A stretch of DNA of 64,000 nt from Salminus brasiliensis (taxonomy: Eukaryota > Chordata > Actinopteri > Characiformes > Bryconidae). The notes beneath the pieces were generated by a model, which saw nothing but the letters and a program-made list of their open reading frames with translations, did no database searches and was not told the DNA's origin. Of this stretch, positions 1 through 10,960 are shown piece by piece. Made by a program: the position numbers and the translations under genes. Where the stretch lies: contig NC_132896.1 of assembly GCF_030463535.1 (NCBI RefSeq), positions 31,505,523 through 31,569,522 on the forward strand, written 5' to 3'. How positions within the stretch are numbered: the first letter of the stretch is position 1; every line of letters starts with the position of its first letter.

Positions 1-370
1 TTCACAACTGTCGGCCACGGCCGGGCATTGCACTAAGAGCCGGACGGACATTCGGCCGTCAGATTAAACGATGCCATTGTTTGGTCCACTTAAACACAGA
101 GGACGGGAAGGTATACGGGAAGGTATCGCTCTCTGACAGCCGTAGCAGCCTGTGCACAGCCCATCGCCACTGCAACTGTCTGCTTCAGCGTTTAATTGGT
201 ATTGATCAGGGAAGCCCATTGTTGTCCAGATCGGTGAATCACCAAACCATCCCGGTCAATGCAAGTGGAGACAATTACACTGCAAAAAAACTCAACACCG
301 TCATCGATCTGAAGCCGCCGCCGCTACGTGAAAAAAACACTAACAAGGATGCAGGCACTGTCCATGACAA

Positions 371-447
371 AGGATGGGGAGGATGCTGGGGAGGATGCTG
401 GGGAGGATGCTGGGGAGGATGCTGGGGAGGATGCAGGGGATGCTGGG
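371..447. repeat. 12-bp G-rich minisatellite
   Basis: About six head-to-tail copies of the unit GGATGCTGGGGA, the last ones degenerate. The reading frames crossing it give low-complexity Gly/Cys/Trp or Glu/Asp/Ala strings and are not considered coding. The rest of 1-880 shows no gene I can support. Confidence 0.9.
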
Positions 448-879
448 GGGGGGATGCAAGAAGTGGATGTGGTGGAAGTGCCCTACATTACATGTGATGT
501 GATGTGTTGTGTTTCCAGGTTCAGGGACCATGCACTTTTGCATCTACCTCCTTTAACCCATCATGGGAGTGTTTTAAACAGGCCTGGCCTAGAAAATGTG
601 CTGCTGAGTGGAAAAGGGAGCTCCTACCAGTGGTGTAATGATGGCATCTAACGGGAATAGGTTACAACCCCTGCCAGCAGGCTTTTTTTTAGCCTATTAG
701 CAAAGAAAACAAAAGCCCCAGCCAGCTACACAGTGCATAACACAGTGGGGATAGTGGGAATACTATAAGCTGCAGCTGACACAATGCCTGCTTAAAGGGC
801 AGGAGCCTTCCTGACCTGTTGCGTCCTTTCAGCCGGATTCATCATGACCGCCTGCCGAAAGCTGTTATCCACGTACGAG

Positions 880-1780
880 GCCATTGTTTTGGTTTGTTTA
901 GAGCAGATCACAGCCCAAAATCCAGCCTGGAACTTCTTCCCTCCAGCAGAAGCAGCAGCACCAGCAGCTCCAGCAGTTCCAGCCCCAGCAGCAGCGTCGT
1001 CGTCGGCGGCGGCACAACAACAACCGCCCGCCCGCCTCCTGAGCGTCTCCTCGGCGGCCGTGCAGACACCCTCCCTCCCTCCCTCCCCAAGGCCACGGCC
1101 CGAGCCCCGGGCTTTCCTCAGCTGCCCGGCCGCGACCCTACAGCACCGCTTCGGGTCTTTTTAAGGCTGAACTATCAGCAGACAAGCCTCGGGAAGTCGC
1201 AGCCCGGCCTCTGTGCACTTTATAACGGGCTGACAGCCGCGGTCACTGCTGTTTTCCCCGCTGTTCCAGACGCTGGAGGAAAGGCATTTCTAGCACTCCG
1301 TCGCCCCGCTTAGCTCTCCCATTTCTGGGGGGTGTCCATACCGCGGTTCAGCGTCAAGCGACTGACCAGTCCGTCCTTCCGGAAACCATACGACGTTTTA
1401 AGACCCTAATTTACAAACGTGTTGTTGTTATTTCAGGCTGGAAACGAGGGGGGGGGACAAACGAACTGCCTGCCGTCTCCACTGTTGTATCCCACCACCA
1501 TGGTGACCGCCTCGGGAGAGCGTACATGGGCGAGTCCATTCAAGCCACGGCAGCTAGCGTTCATTTCTATTCCCACCCGTTTTAGGACAAATCCCGCCTC
1601 CCCTGCGTCCGGATTGGCTACTAGTCAACTCGCACACTGCGCTACGGTTGGGTAGGCGGGCGGTTCGCTTGTGAGTGTGAGCGAGTAGCCAATCCTAGCG
1701 CACAGAGGCGACACGTATTAGCCAATCGTGGCACGGAAGGCGGGGTGCGGTCGGAATACGGGTGGGGGATGAAATAACGC
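880..1780. promoter_or_regulatory. CpG-rich promoter-like region with CCAAT boxes
   Basis: GC and CpG content rise sharply compared with the AT-rich flanks. There are three CCAAT boxes, two direct (1689-1693 and 1722-1726) and one inverted (ATTGG, 1613-1617). Several frames stay open through 819-1313 with Ser/Ala/Pro-rich translations, but none resembles a known protein and this is expected of GC-rich DNA. In human the gene beyond C4orf45 is RAPGEF2, transcribed head-to-head with it. This region could therefore be the promoter and noncoding first exon of a rapgef2 orthologue reading leftwards out of the window. That is inference from synteny; no RAPGEF2 coding exon was found here. Confidence 0.45.
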
Positions 1781-2049
1781 ATTCAGCACAATGGCTAATA
1801 ATGGAGGCAGGGAACAATGCCGTACAATGAATAGGACGTAGTCTGTCGCCATCCGCTGAGTGTACACAGAACTACATGGGGTTTTTAAACGTCAGAGATT
1901 CTCAGTTATTTATCAGGAGGATCTGCAGACCTTCTCATTCATGCATTTCTAATCTGATCAGCCAATCATGTGGTAACAGTGCAGTGCATAGCATCATGCA
2001 GATATGACCACCAGCTTTAGGTAATGTAGATGTGGAAATGCATGGCATG

Positions 2050-2680
2050 GTTGCTGGTGCTAGAAGGGCTGGGTTGAGTGGTTCTGGAGCTGCTGAAAAA
2101 CATCCAGCGGGTGGCTGTAGATGGAAACGCCTGGTTGATGAGAGCTGGCAGAAGAGCTACAGTGGCTCAGAGACCCGATAAGCTCTACGACTGCAGCAGA
2201 AAAGCATCTCCAAATGCTCAACACAACGTCCCACCTTGAGGAGGTTGGCCTACTACTGCAGAAGACCACGTCGGGTTCAAGCTGAGGCTGCAGTGGCTCA
2301 GCACAGGCTCAACACTCAACACTGGACAGCTGAAGACTGCAAAAACCTGGCCTGCTCTGATGAATCTCGGTTTCCGCTGGACCAAAACCAGCGAACTGTC
2401 AATGCAGCAGTCCAGGCAGGTGGAGGTGGGGAATGTTTTTTTGGGAAACTTTGGGCCTGTTATTAGCAATCCATCATGGTATGCATGGCACAGACTGTTG
2501 GAGTATGATTGCTGACCTTGTGCATCCCCTCAAGGCCTCAATCTTCCCACCTTCAACGGTTGCTTCCAGCATGGTAATATGAGAATGACCATGAGTCCAG
2601 AGATCTTCATTGGCCTTCTCAGGAACTTCAGGACACAATCATGTCAACAATGGATCAAAGGAACGTTACCCTCGACCTTG
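2050..2680 (+). pseudogene. Degenerate Tc1/mariner-type transposase
   Basis: The + strand resembles the transposase region of fish Tc1-like elements over about 600 bp, read in pieces from several frames. Recognisable blocks are the bipartite DNA-binding/linker segment, the conserved aspartate-serine block around SDESRF (about 2358-2375, LACSDESRF) and the glycine-rich block before the second catalytic aspartate (about 2405-2440). Frameshifts and stops interrupt it, so it cannot make a transposase. It lies about 2.3 kb upstream of the SPMIP2 start and has no connection to that gene. Confidence 0.75.
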
Positions 2681-3194
2681 AGAACTTAAAAGAGCAGATC
2701 TTCTCCTTCTCCACAGACTGAAGGACCTCAGATGTTGCTAGACATGTACTATGTGTCCAATCGTATCTGGACACCACTTCTAATTACACACCTAGGTGGC
2801 ACATGTGTTCAGTTGCACACATACAGACCGACATGTGTTGATGCAGAACTATCAGTTCCCACAGTGATGCCTATTATCATTATCCCTAAAATCCCTATTA
2901 ATACCCTTGATCTCAGAGAACATGAGGGATGGTGTCTACAGACTTTTAGCCGACTGAGATCTAGATCAGGCTTTCTGGCCCCTCAGAACCTCTTGAAGAT
3001 CTTGGCCCAGCATCACAAACGGGTGAGATACTGCTGCTGTCTGTCCTGAGAGGGCATTGAAGTGGAGGCCACTGGGGGCAGCAAAGGTACTTGGCAGGCT
3101 TCTCTCTACCCTGGAGCTGTCAAAAAGACGGTCACTGCCCCCTTCTGAGCTCTGATGGACACTGTGCAGCTGGCAGTGTAAGCTATCAGGGAGC

Positions 3195-3222
3195 TCTTCC
3201 TCTCTCTCTCTTCCTCTCTCTC

Positions 3223-3319
<97 letters not shown>

Positions 3320-3336
3320 GTCTCTCTCTCTCTCTC

Positions 3337-3423
<87 letters not shown>

Positions 3424-3440
3424 GTCTCTCTCTCTCTCTC

Positions 3441-3528
<88 letters not shown>

Positions 3529-3541
3529 TCCTCTCTCTCTC
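3195..3541. repeat. (CT)n/(GA)n microsatellite
   Basis: About 345 bp of nearly pure CT dinucleotide on + with scattered TTCC, TTT and G interruptions. The long Ser/Leu frame on + and the Arg/Glu frame on - are translations of the repeat and not genes. Confidence 0.97.
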
Positions 3542-4339
3542 ATATGCATTAGTGGATTATTTATTTATGAGAAAACCAGCTCCCCCACTGAAAGGCTCCC
3601 CACCAAGTTGTGTAATATTTAAAACTGTATCTGGATATTTTAAGATTTTTTCTTCTCGGAACAACATCAAATATTAATATTCTTTTCATCATATTTGTCA
3701 TATTACCATCATATTATCTATTTAATTAGTGTTACATGTTTAAAATAGATTAATATATAAAATGAATATATGGGTATGTAAAATCAAAAAGGCCCAACAG
3801 AGATGCACATCCTGAAGAAGAAATAAAAAATTATTCTGATCTGAATAATCTGATGATAATGGTAATATTGATATGAACATAAACAACTTCTGTTTTTGGT
3901 TATTATTTATTATCCATTTATGTTAGTTTTTAATCATTATTTTAAATTACATGTATTAAACCAACTGAACTGATGATAATGTTGACTAATAACCAATGAT
4001 CATGGGTAATAACTAATATAATGACAATAATTATAACACTAATGGTTATAACTAATGATACTGTTGATAACTGAACTGCTATTAAGTGATAATAATGATT
4101 AATAATTGTTTTGATGATAATGTTAGGAACTGAATAGATTATATAATTATAAAAATTAAATATCCAGATAATAATGGTTAAAAACTGATTTAATGATAAT
4201 GTTAATAGCTGAGCTAATTGTAACGGTTAATAATTGAATTAAAGATGTTAATGATAATGGTTAAAAACTAATGATAACAGGCAATAACTGAATTTATGAT
4301 AATAGTAAATATAGTAACTAAACTGAATATTAATAACTG

Positions 4340-4690
4340 AAATGATGATAATGGGTAATACCTGAATTGATGGCGATTATTAATAACTGAATTTATGGTG
4401 ATTATTAATAACTGAATTTATGGTGATTATTAATACCTAAAGTAGGGGTAATGGGTAATACCTGAATTTATGGCGATTATTAATAACTGAATTTATGGTG
4501 ATTATTAATACCTGAAGTAGGGATAATGGGTAATACCTGAATTTATGGCGATTATTAATAACTGAATTTATGGTGATTATTAATACCTAAAGTAGGGGTA
4601 ATGGGTAATACCTGAAGTGATGGTGATTATTAATAACTGAATTTATGGTGATTATTAATACCTGAAATGATGATAATGTGTAATTCCTGA
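4340..4690. repeat. AT-rich tandem array with higher-order unit
   Basis: Short modules of roughly 24-28 bp (TTATTAATAACTGAATTTAT-type and a variant with CCTGAAGTAGGG) alternate so that a composite unit of about 70 bp recurs several times between about 4360 and 4640. A more degenerate version of the same TGATAATGGTTAATAACTGA theme runs back to about 3840. No coding potential is seen in 3540-4690. Confidence 0.8.
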
Positions 4691-4881
4691 AATTACTCCT
4701 TTCATCATTTAGAGATGCAGAAACTCCCACTCAGATTTAAGCTGCATAAGACACTCATCCAGCGTGAGGCTTTACCCTCCCCGCTTGGTACAGTAGATGC
4801 TAGCCGGCGTATTGCTTTCATGTTAATGTTTAATGTCATTTTCATTCAGAGGCTGCTTTAAATAAGCCACTGATCCTGATC

Positions 4882-4930
4882 TGTTTACAGTAAACACTGG
4901 TTCCATGGCAACCTCATGCACCATGGCAAC
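4882..4930. promoter_or_regulatory. Forkhead inverted pair plus RFX X-box-like sites
   Basis: TGTTTAC (4882-4888) and GTAAACA (4890-4896) form an inverted pair of forkhead core sites separated by one base. They are followed at once by GTTCCATGGCAAC (4900-4912), one base short of the palindromic RFX X-box GTTGCCATGGCAAC, and by a second half-site ATGGCAAC (4923-4930). The cluster ends about 95 bp before the SPMIP2 start codon. FOXJ1 and RFX factors are the known joint activators of motile-cilium genes, which fits a sperm axoneme product. Motifs are seen directly; function is inferred. Confidence 0.6.
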
Positions 4931-5025
4931 CCTAGGAACTCCTCCACACGTGCTCTTCATGTGACGTAGCCTTTAGAACTGGAGCTGAGGGAGTCGTCTG
5001 CCCTAGAGGGACATTAAGAAGTGCG

Positions 5026-8000
5026 ATGAGGGAGGACGAGGTAAAGGAGGGCTCAACGAAGAGGGGGTGGTCCATGAAGAAGGGTTCTGCTCATGACAGG
5101 GGGGCAACCCCAGGAGCGTCTGGACAAAGAATCCTCTTCACAGGTAACAGTTTTAGCATTATAACCATCAATATTAGAACAGCTAATAGAATGGGATGCT
5201 CTGGGGTCACCGTGGCCAATGCTAATCTCAGGCTAGAAGGGTATGAAGCACTTCAGCATTGGGCTTTGGCTCGGTGGAACTGTGTTCTCAGGAGTGATGG
5301 ACCTCCATCCAGTACCTTGGGTTGGGTTGAATGAGTTGGAGTGGCAGAACTAATCATCCAACATCAGTACCAGAGCTCACTGACGCTCTCGTGGCTGAAT
5401 GCAATCAAATCCTCACAGCAATGTTTTGTCCCAATATCTAGCTGTAAAGCCTTCCCGTGAGAGTAGAGGCTTATGAGCGATAGTTGGCCAACAGTGTGTG
5501 CATAAGAGCGTCAGCCCAATGCTGTGAAGAGCCCAATGCACATTCCCAAAAGCATCATCTCTCCTATTACGCTGCCTCCTTTAAGGGCCAGATGGTGTTG
5601 GAGATTACCGAGCAAGGCTGAGCGATTTCCCCCACAGCATTGGCGTAGGCCCCTTATCTCCTGAAGCTACAGGTGATCTAACCTACCTTTATCGGGCTGC
5701 ACCAGGAGCCTCCCCTCCCCTGCCCAAGCAGAGCTACGTTGGCGGAGTGGGGTGGGCCGTGGAATACGGCAGCGCACTGAACGGCACCCCTTTGCTCAGT
5801 AACAGGCAGTTCAAGGTTTGTGAAATACACAGTTCTACACAGTACTACAAAAAGAACCATGTTGGTTCCATAAAGAACCATTTTTGCGATGTGAGATGTG
5901 ACCTGTTGAGATGTTCAATTGATAAAGAACCTTTGCCATCTTGAGAACGTTCTTCACACTCACACATCTTCATGACAATCATGGTTCTTTATGGAACCAA
6001 AAGTGGTTCTTCTATGGCATCACTCAAAGAACCATTTGTGCACCTTTATTTTTAGGAGTGCATCTTGGCCTGTGGATCTTACCTTCCACCATTTCCGTTT
6101 CACTTCCTGTAAACAGCGGTTTCTTGTTCTGCTCTAGGGCTTTAGAGGAACGGTGGGGGTTCTGCAATGCAGTGGAACAGCGAGATAATTTTTTCTCGTA
6201 TTAACCTTTTTCTGACCGTCGTATTTCCACCTGCCTGAGGGAATCGGATCACAGAAAACACAGGATCACATTCCGTTTATGCTTGTATTAAATGTAGATG
6301 AGATCCTGTAGTCAGAGGGTCGCTGGTTCGAATCCCGAACACGCTGCTAGCTATCAGCAGCCGGGGCCCAGAGAGAGAGCGCAATTGGCCATGCTCTCTC
6401 TAGGGTGGGTAGATGGTGCTCTCTAGGGTGGGTAGATGGTAGTTTGAATGGGGTGGGGGGCGGGTTGGATACGTGCGGGTTGGGTAATTGCCGATCTAAA
6501 TTGGGGAGAAAACGGGTCAAAAATCTGAAAGAAATAAAAAATAAAATAAAATGTAAATGAGATCCATCTCAGACCACCGCCAAATGTGGTTTACGAGATC
6601 CGATCCGATCACAATGCATCTTGGGGGTGTTAAATTTACACCTGCGGACAAGTGAGATCCGAACGTGATCCGATCACATACTGCTGTTAATGCCAGGTGT
6701 GAAATGGCTCGCTAGAACAAAAGTGGCTCTAGACAGTTTGTAGAACATTAATGAGGCTAATGAGAAACCTCAGAGCTTGGAAGTGGTAGAAGAAAGAAAC
6801 ACACAGTCTAGGAGTCTGTTCACACCTGGCACGTTCTGATCCTACTTGTCTGCATGACTGTAAACACCCCCAATACGCAATGTGATTGGATTACAATCAG
6901 ATCACTCAAGCCACATTCAGAGGAGGTTGGAGACGGATCACTGGAAAGGGAAATCAGATCTCATCTGATCACACTGGAGACATGTTTTAATGTTTAACAA
7001 ATGTAAACAGAATCCTATCAAAGTAGATCCAGATGTTATCCAGATACACAACGTACGTTAATGCCGGGTGTAAACACCAGGCTCTATAAGTTCACAGTAT
7101 AGACAACAGCAGTTCTCCAGCAGTCAAGTACCCTTGACGTCAGAAAGGAAGACATTGCATAAGGAGGTGTCTACATACTTTTGGACGGTTTACTGCTCTC
7201 TTGAATCCACTCTCATGCTCCTTGTGAATGTTGCTTTCGTTCTTTCTTATTTCAGCTTGCCGAGTTCCGCTCAGCCTTAGAGAACCGGACGCCTCACAGA
7301 TCTCACCATCCATGGTAAGCCACAGAACCTCCAGACCTCCCCAGGAGAGTCGTCTCACTGATCCAGAAACAGCACACTTGCTCTGAGATGATTCATGAAC
7401 ACACAGCAGCTGCAGGTTTCATATTAGACATTCACAGTCCTGGCTGTAGGTTTAAGCTTCTCTTGATCAATAATTTAACTCTTCCACATTCAGGCAAACG
7501 CCGCTGTGCTTTCTGGACAGGCAGCAGGCCGGGGCCCACCGGAGGCTCCCATGGAGCCAGAGCATATATGATAACTACAGCCTGGACAACAAACAATCCG
7601 CACTGAGCAAGGTCAGATATTAACCTCAGGCTAAGGACTAATGGATTAACGTATGCTGCTTAGCACAGCACAGATCGTCCCATGTAGTCTCATCTCATAC
7701 TGTAAGTGTTTATATATGAACATACAGCTTATATAAAAATATGTAAGTCACTAGTTAACCCCTCGAACCCTAGATTCATTATCCAGTTCTTTTTTAATAA
7801 TTTCCTAATGCAGAATCATTTAAACCGTCTGGTTTAGCAGATTTTGTGGAGTCCCACAGGGTTCTATTTTGGGGCCTATGAAACTGATGCTGATAAGTCT
7901 TACATATGGCTTAAATTACAGGGTCTAAGGGGTTAATTTCAGCATAGATCCCTAATCTGTCTTCTCTCCTTGGCAGAGACATGCAGCTCAGAGGGAACAG

Positions 8001-8063
8001 GCTGAGGAACCTCGTCTAAGTGGCATCACTTTCCCAGCGATTGGAAGAGTCAACGGTTACTAA
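5026..8063 (+). CDS. spmip2: Sperm microtubule inner protein 2 (C4orf45-like), five exons
   Basis: Exons: 5026-5143, 5673-5815, 7256-7314, 7494-7611, 7977-8063. All introns are GT/AG and the phases join cleanly into 174 codons. The start is the first ATG after an in-frame stop at 4933-4935. The protein is small, basic and has no signal peptide or membrane segment. Notable segments are GQRILFTGDLTYLYRAA across exon 1/2, PKQSYVGGVGWAVEYGSALN in exon 2, a Trp/His/Arg-rich middle, and a C-terminus ending GRVNGY. I cannot align it from memory to the human protein. The name rests on length (human C4orf45 is about 186 residues), on position beside PPID in the same orientation as in human, and on the forkhead/RFX sites upstream. 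In mammals SPMIP2 lies inside sperm doublet microtubules. Gene structure is well supported; identity less so. Confidence 0.72.
5830..6060. mobile_element. Miniature inverted-repeat element (GGTTCTTTATGGAACC type)
   Basis: Intron 2 of SPMIP2 contains repeated and inverted AAAGAACCA / TGGTTCTTTATGGAACC blocks (about 5847-5890 and 5975-6035). This is the pattern of a common fish nonautonomous DNA element. Exact ends and target duplication were not resolved. Confidence 0.5.
6296..6545 (+). mobile_element. tRNA-derived SINE, + orientation
   Basis: A B-box-like GGTTCGAATCCCGAACACG (about 6326-6344) is followed by the family body with GCTAGCTATCAGCAGCCGG, GAGAGAGCGCAATTGGCC and GGGTGGGTAGATGG. It ends in an A-rich AAATAAAAAATAAAATAAAA tail. 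Other copies of this family in the window are at 9945-10320 (-), 10630-10960 (+), 28080-28310 (-), 28785-29100 (-) and 51360-51500 (+). Confidence 0.75.
6555..7085. mobile_element. Nonautonomous DNA element with internal inverted halves
   Basis: Two related segments run in opposite directions: GATCCGATCACAATGCATCT ... TAATGCCAGGTGTGAA (about 6598-6700), and TTCACACCTGGCACG ... GCAATGTGATTGGATTAC (about 6818-6895), with another TTAATGCCGGGTGTAAAC end at 7060-7077. A further copy of the same family is at about 21970-22100. It lies in SPMIP2 intron 2. Confidence 0.55.
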
Positions 8064-8067
8064 TAAA
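8062..8067 (+). terminator. spmip2: Poly(A) signal overlapping the SPMIP2 stop codon
   Basis: The stop and signal are fused as TAATAAA: TAA is 8061-8063 and AATAAA is 8062-8067. Downstream T/G-rich sequence (about 8090-8125) could serve as the downstream element. If used, the 3' UTR is only some 15-35 nt. Confidence 0.6.
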
Positions 8068-8213
8068 CTGGCTGTGACTATAAGCTCTGTTCTGTTATCA
8101 CAGGCGTGAGTTTGACTTGTCTGTTGCATTTAGTTTTTAGATAAACACAAATACAGAAACAGATCATTAATTAATGAATTAAAGTAAATTAAAGAAATTA
8201 ACACCTAATCAGT

Positions 8214-8575
8214 TCAGCAACCCACTGATATCACCCCAGATGACATGGGGGGCCCAGGTGGGGTCTGTTTCGGTAGCCCAACTAGGAACCTAAATGTTTT
8301 GTCTGAGGGTTCCATGTTGGCCCCACATATGAATTCCCACCTGGGTCCCACCAACGTCAGTAATGGGCCCCATCTGGGGTGTAAACTGCCCCTGGGGCCT
8401 AGATTAAGGTGTGAGATTAAGGTGGGTTGTAATGATGAGACCCAAATGAGATTAAGGTGGGCTGTAACGATTTGGGACGCCCACCTCGTTCCCAGTAACA
8501 ATACATATACGAACTTAGAGCCCATGCCCACCTGGAACACACCTAGCCCACGTTCCACCCATTGAGCCCTGCATG
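8214..8575. repeat. GC-rich repeat of GGGCCCA / CCCACCTGGG type
   Basis: Repeated GGGGGCCCAGGTGGGGTC, CCCACCTGGGTCCCACC, GGGCCCCATCTGGGG and AGATTAAGGTGGGYTGTAA blocks leave both strands open. No protein similarity is recognisable, so I treat it as an interspersed or satellite-like repeat. 8580-9940 shows no gene or clear element. Confidence 0.5.
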
Positions 8576-9944
8576 AGCATGGGGGGTGGGTTTCTCACCC
8601 TCATGGTGAAGATTCTCCAGATTAGTCTGGATGCATTTCTCTGTAAATTGGCTTCTGTGGACCTCAACTACTGCTGCAACACTAGATTCTATGTTTCGGA
8701 TCATGAGCAGATCCTTTATTTCTCCACACTTTGGCTGTTCCATTGCTTCTGGTTCTTGCTGCTGATGGTTGCTTGTGGTACAGCCTTTATCCTCGGCTTG
8801 TGATATCTTCATCCCTGCCCTGAAGAGGTTGCTATTGGTGCCAGTGACTGTAGTTTAAGGGCTTTTCCTCACAGCGCTCACAGTGGTTCTGTCATCAGCT
8901 GCTGTTGTTTTCCTACTTCTATCCTGTAACCTGTTGGATATGTGGTTGTTACTACACCAGGGGTTTCTTCAGGAGGAATTGTGGTATATATATATTAATC
9001 CTATAGATAGCACTGAGGTCTTCATGTTGGTTTATCCTTTTTTGTCTTCACAGGCAAAACTCAAAGCAATACATTGTTTAAACAGTCAATCCATCAAGAC
9101 GCACATGGGCAACAAAAAAACACCTGTCAGTCACATTTTACAATATGTAGATGTAACTATGAGGAGAATAGCTTTTGTCCAAGCTTTGGATCTTTGGAAT
9201 CAAGTAGCTTCAGTGTAGAGCAAAGTCAAAAGGATTGGCCTTGCTGTTTCCATCCTTTCCATTCTGTACTTTTGCCTGTGTAATGTATATTTTAACAAAG
9301 CACAGATGCTCAAATCAAAGACATTAACTCATTAAACCCTGTACGTAGGCCACACTTCAGCACTCCACTCTCAAAACTACGTTACTGCCACAATTAGCAT
9401 CAATTTCAGAAACCCTACAATAGAGCCCTGTGGAACGCCACAAAGAAATGCAAAGGCTATTGCATTGTTATTAATAACTGAATGAACCAAGGATCCATTG
9501 CGTTAAACAAAGAAAAACAAGAACAGTCCATCATAGTAACACAAATAATAGACAGTCTACTTCTAGATTTATCCATTAGTGATGTCATTGTCTAGCTGGG
9601 GTGTAAAGATACCATCGGGGGTTTGAATCATGACTGATAGCAGCAGAAGAGACCTGAGGCCTGATCCTCTTACAGAGTGTCAGCACAGATTCAGACAGAT
9701 GATAGCAGCAGCAGAGTAATGATCCCCCAGCCTAAACGGGCCCTCAGCCCATATCGGTGGTCACACACTGTAAATAATGACCAATTGGCGAGGCCTCTCT
9801 GGTCATTTTCAATATCCTGTACTGAGCCAGATGAGATGCCCCCATATCCCCCAGTCCACCACCTAATATCTGCGCTGTCCAGAGTGTGTTACCCATAACT
9901 GTATTAAAGTTCAACCTTCTATTTTTGGACTTTTTGAGAGCTTT

Positions 9945-10320
9945 TATTTGATTTTTTTTTTAATATAATATTTTTAGTTAATTACCCAACCTGCATGTAC
10001 ATGCTGCCCCCGACACTAGTGAGGGCGGACCAACACATTTGCCACCAATTGCCACCAATTTTGCATCACTGGGCAGCGAACCAACACGCTTGGAGGTAAG
10101 CACAGAATACCCGACTTCAACACATCGCCTTGCAGACGGCAATGACAGCCAGCACCGCAGCAAAGCGATGTGGGGGGAGAGCGCCATCTACCCACCCACC
10201 CTGGAGAGAGCAGTGTGGGCCTCGGCTGCTGATAGCTAGCAGCATGACCGGGATTTGAACCAGCGATCCTCTGATCATAGTGAGGGCATCTTACTCCGCT
10301 GGACCACCGGGGCTTTTCTA
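9945..10320 (-). mobile_element. tRNA-derived SINE, - orientation
   Basis: Read on -, the right end has a B-box-like GGTTCAAATCCCGGTCATGC followed by the ATCAGCAGCCG and GGGTGGGTAGATGGCGCTCTC blocks of the family. It runs to a poly-A-type tail (the T-rich run at about 9950-9965 on +). Confidence 0.75.
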
Positions 10321-10629
10321 ATCCTTTAGGTTTTAGGTTTTATGGGATATTTCCACAGTGCTAGGCAGCTTTTGGGACATTTTCAGGAAGCCTATTTGCT
10401 GGGTTAGTGTTACAATACTAGTAGTGATACAGTAGTTAGTTAGCTAACCTGGCCAGACTAGCTAGATTTTACACCACTGCTCATTTTCATATCCAATCCC
10501 CTCCCACTATCACACCTGTCAGCAGTGCTGGGAGGGTGAAAGCTAGCAGCTAGCATGAGCTTCCTCCTAGTCACAAGAAGCTCCACTCCATCTTTTTTCA
10601 CACAGCCGCTAATGCAACATCATTGGACT

Positions 10630-10960
10630 GTGAACCTCTAACGCACTACCACTGAAGCCAAGAGGTCGCCAGGTCAAATCCCGAGTCATGCTGCTTTGCC
10701 ATCAGCAGCCGGAGTCTAAGAGAGCACAGTTAGCAGTGCTCTCTCCGGGCGAGTAGATGGCGCTCTCTCTCCCCCATCACTTTTAAGCATTGTTGGCCAA
10801 CACAGGCATGTATTAGCAGAGCTGGGGACCCAGTGCTTTTTCTCCAGCAATTGGTGGCAGTTGCGTGGAGGCACATGTGAGGAGGGTGAAAGCTGGGTTA
10901 GCGTGGGCTTCTTCCGAGTCACATGGCTACATCAATGCAACATCACTGGACTGTGATTAG
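10630..10960 (+). mobile_element. tRNA-derived SINE, + orientation
   Basis: It carries CAGGTCAAATCCCGAGTCATG (B-box-like), GCCATCAGCAGCCGG and GAGTAGATGGCGCTCTCTC, in the same order as the other family members. A short 5' fragment of the same family, starting GGCTCAGAGTGGCTCAGTGG, is at about 11658-11735. Confidence 0.7.

Noticed and set aside
328-651. Frame rich in Gly-Glu-Asp-Ala repeats
   Set aside because: Caused by the 12-bp minisatellite.
819-1313. Ser/Pro- and Ala/Gln-rich frames on +
   Set aside because: Open only because the CpG-rich DNA lacks stops; no known protein resemblance and no splice partners found.
3091-3552. Long Ser/Leu frame on + and Arg/Glu frame on -
   Set aside because: Direct translation of the CT/GA microsatellite; no splice or codon signal of a gene.
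6326-6344. Possible tRNA gene at the B-box-like GGTTCGAATCCC
   Set aside because: No full cloverleaf; it is the head of a dispersed SINE with an A-rich tail, repeated elsewhere in the window.
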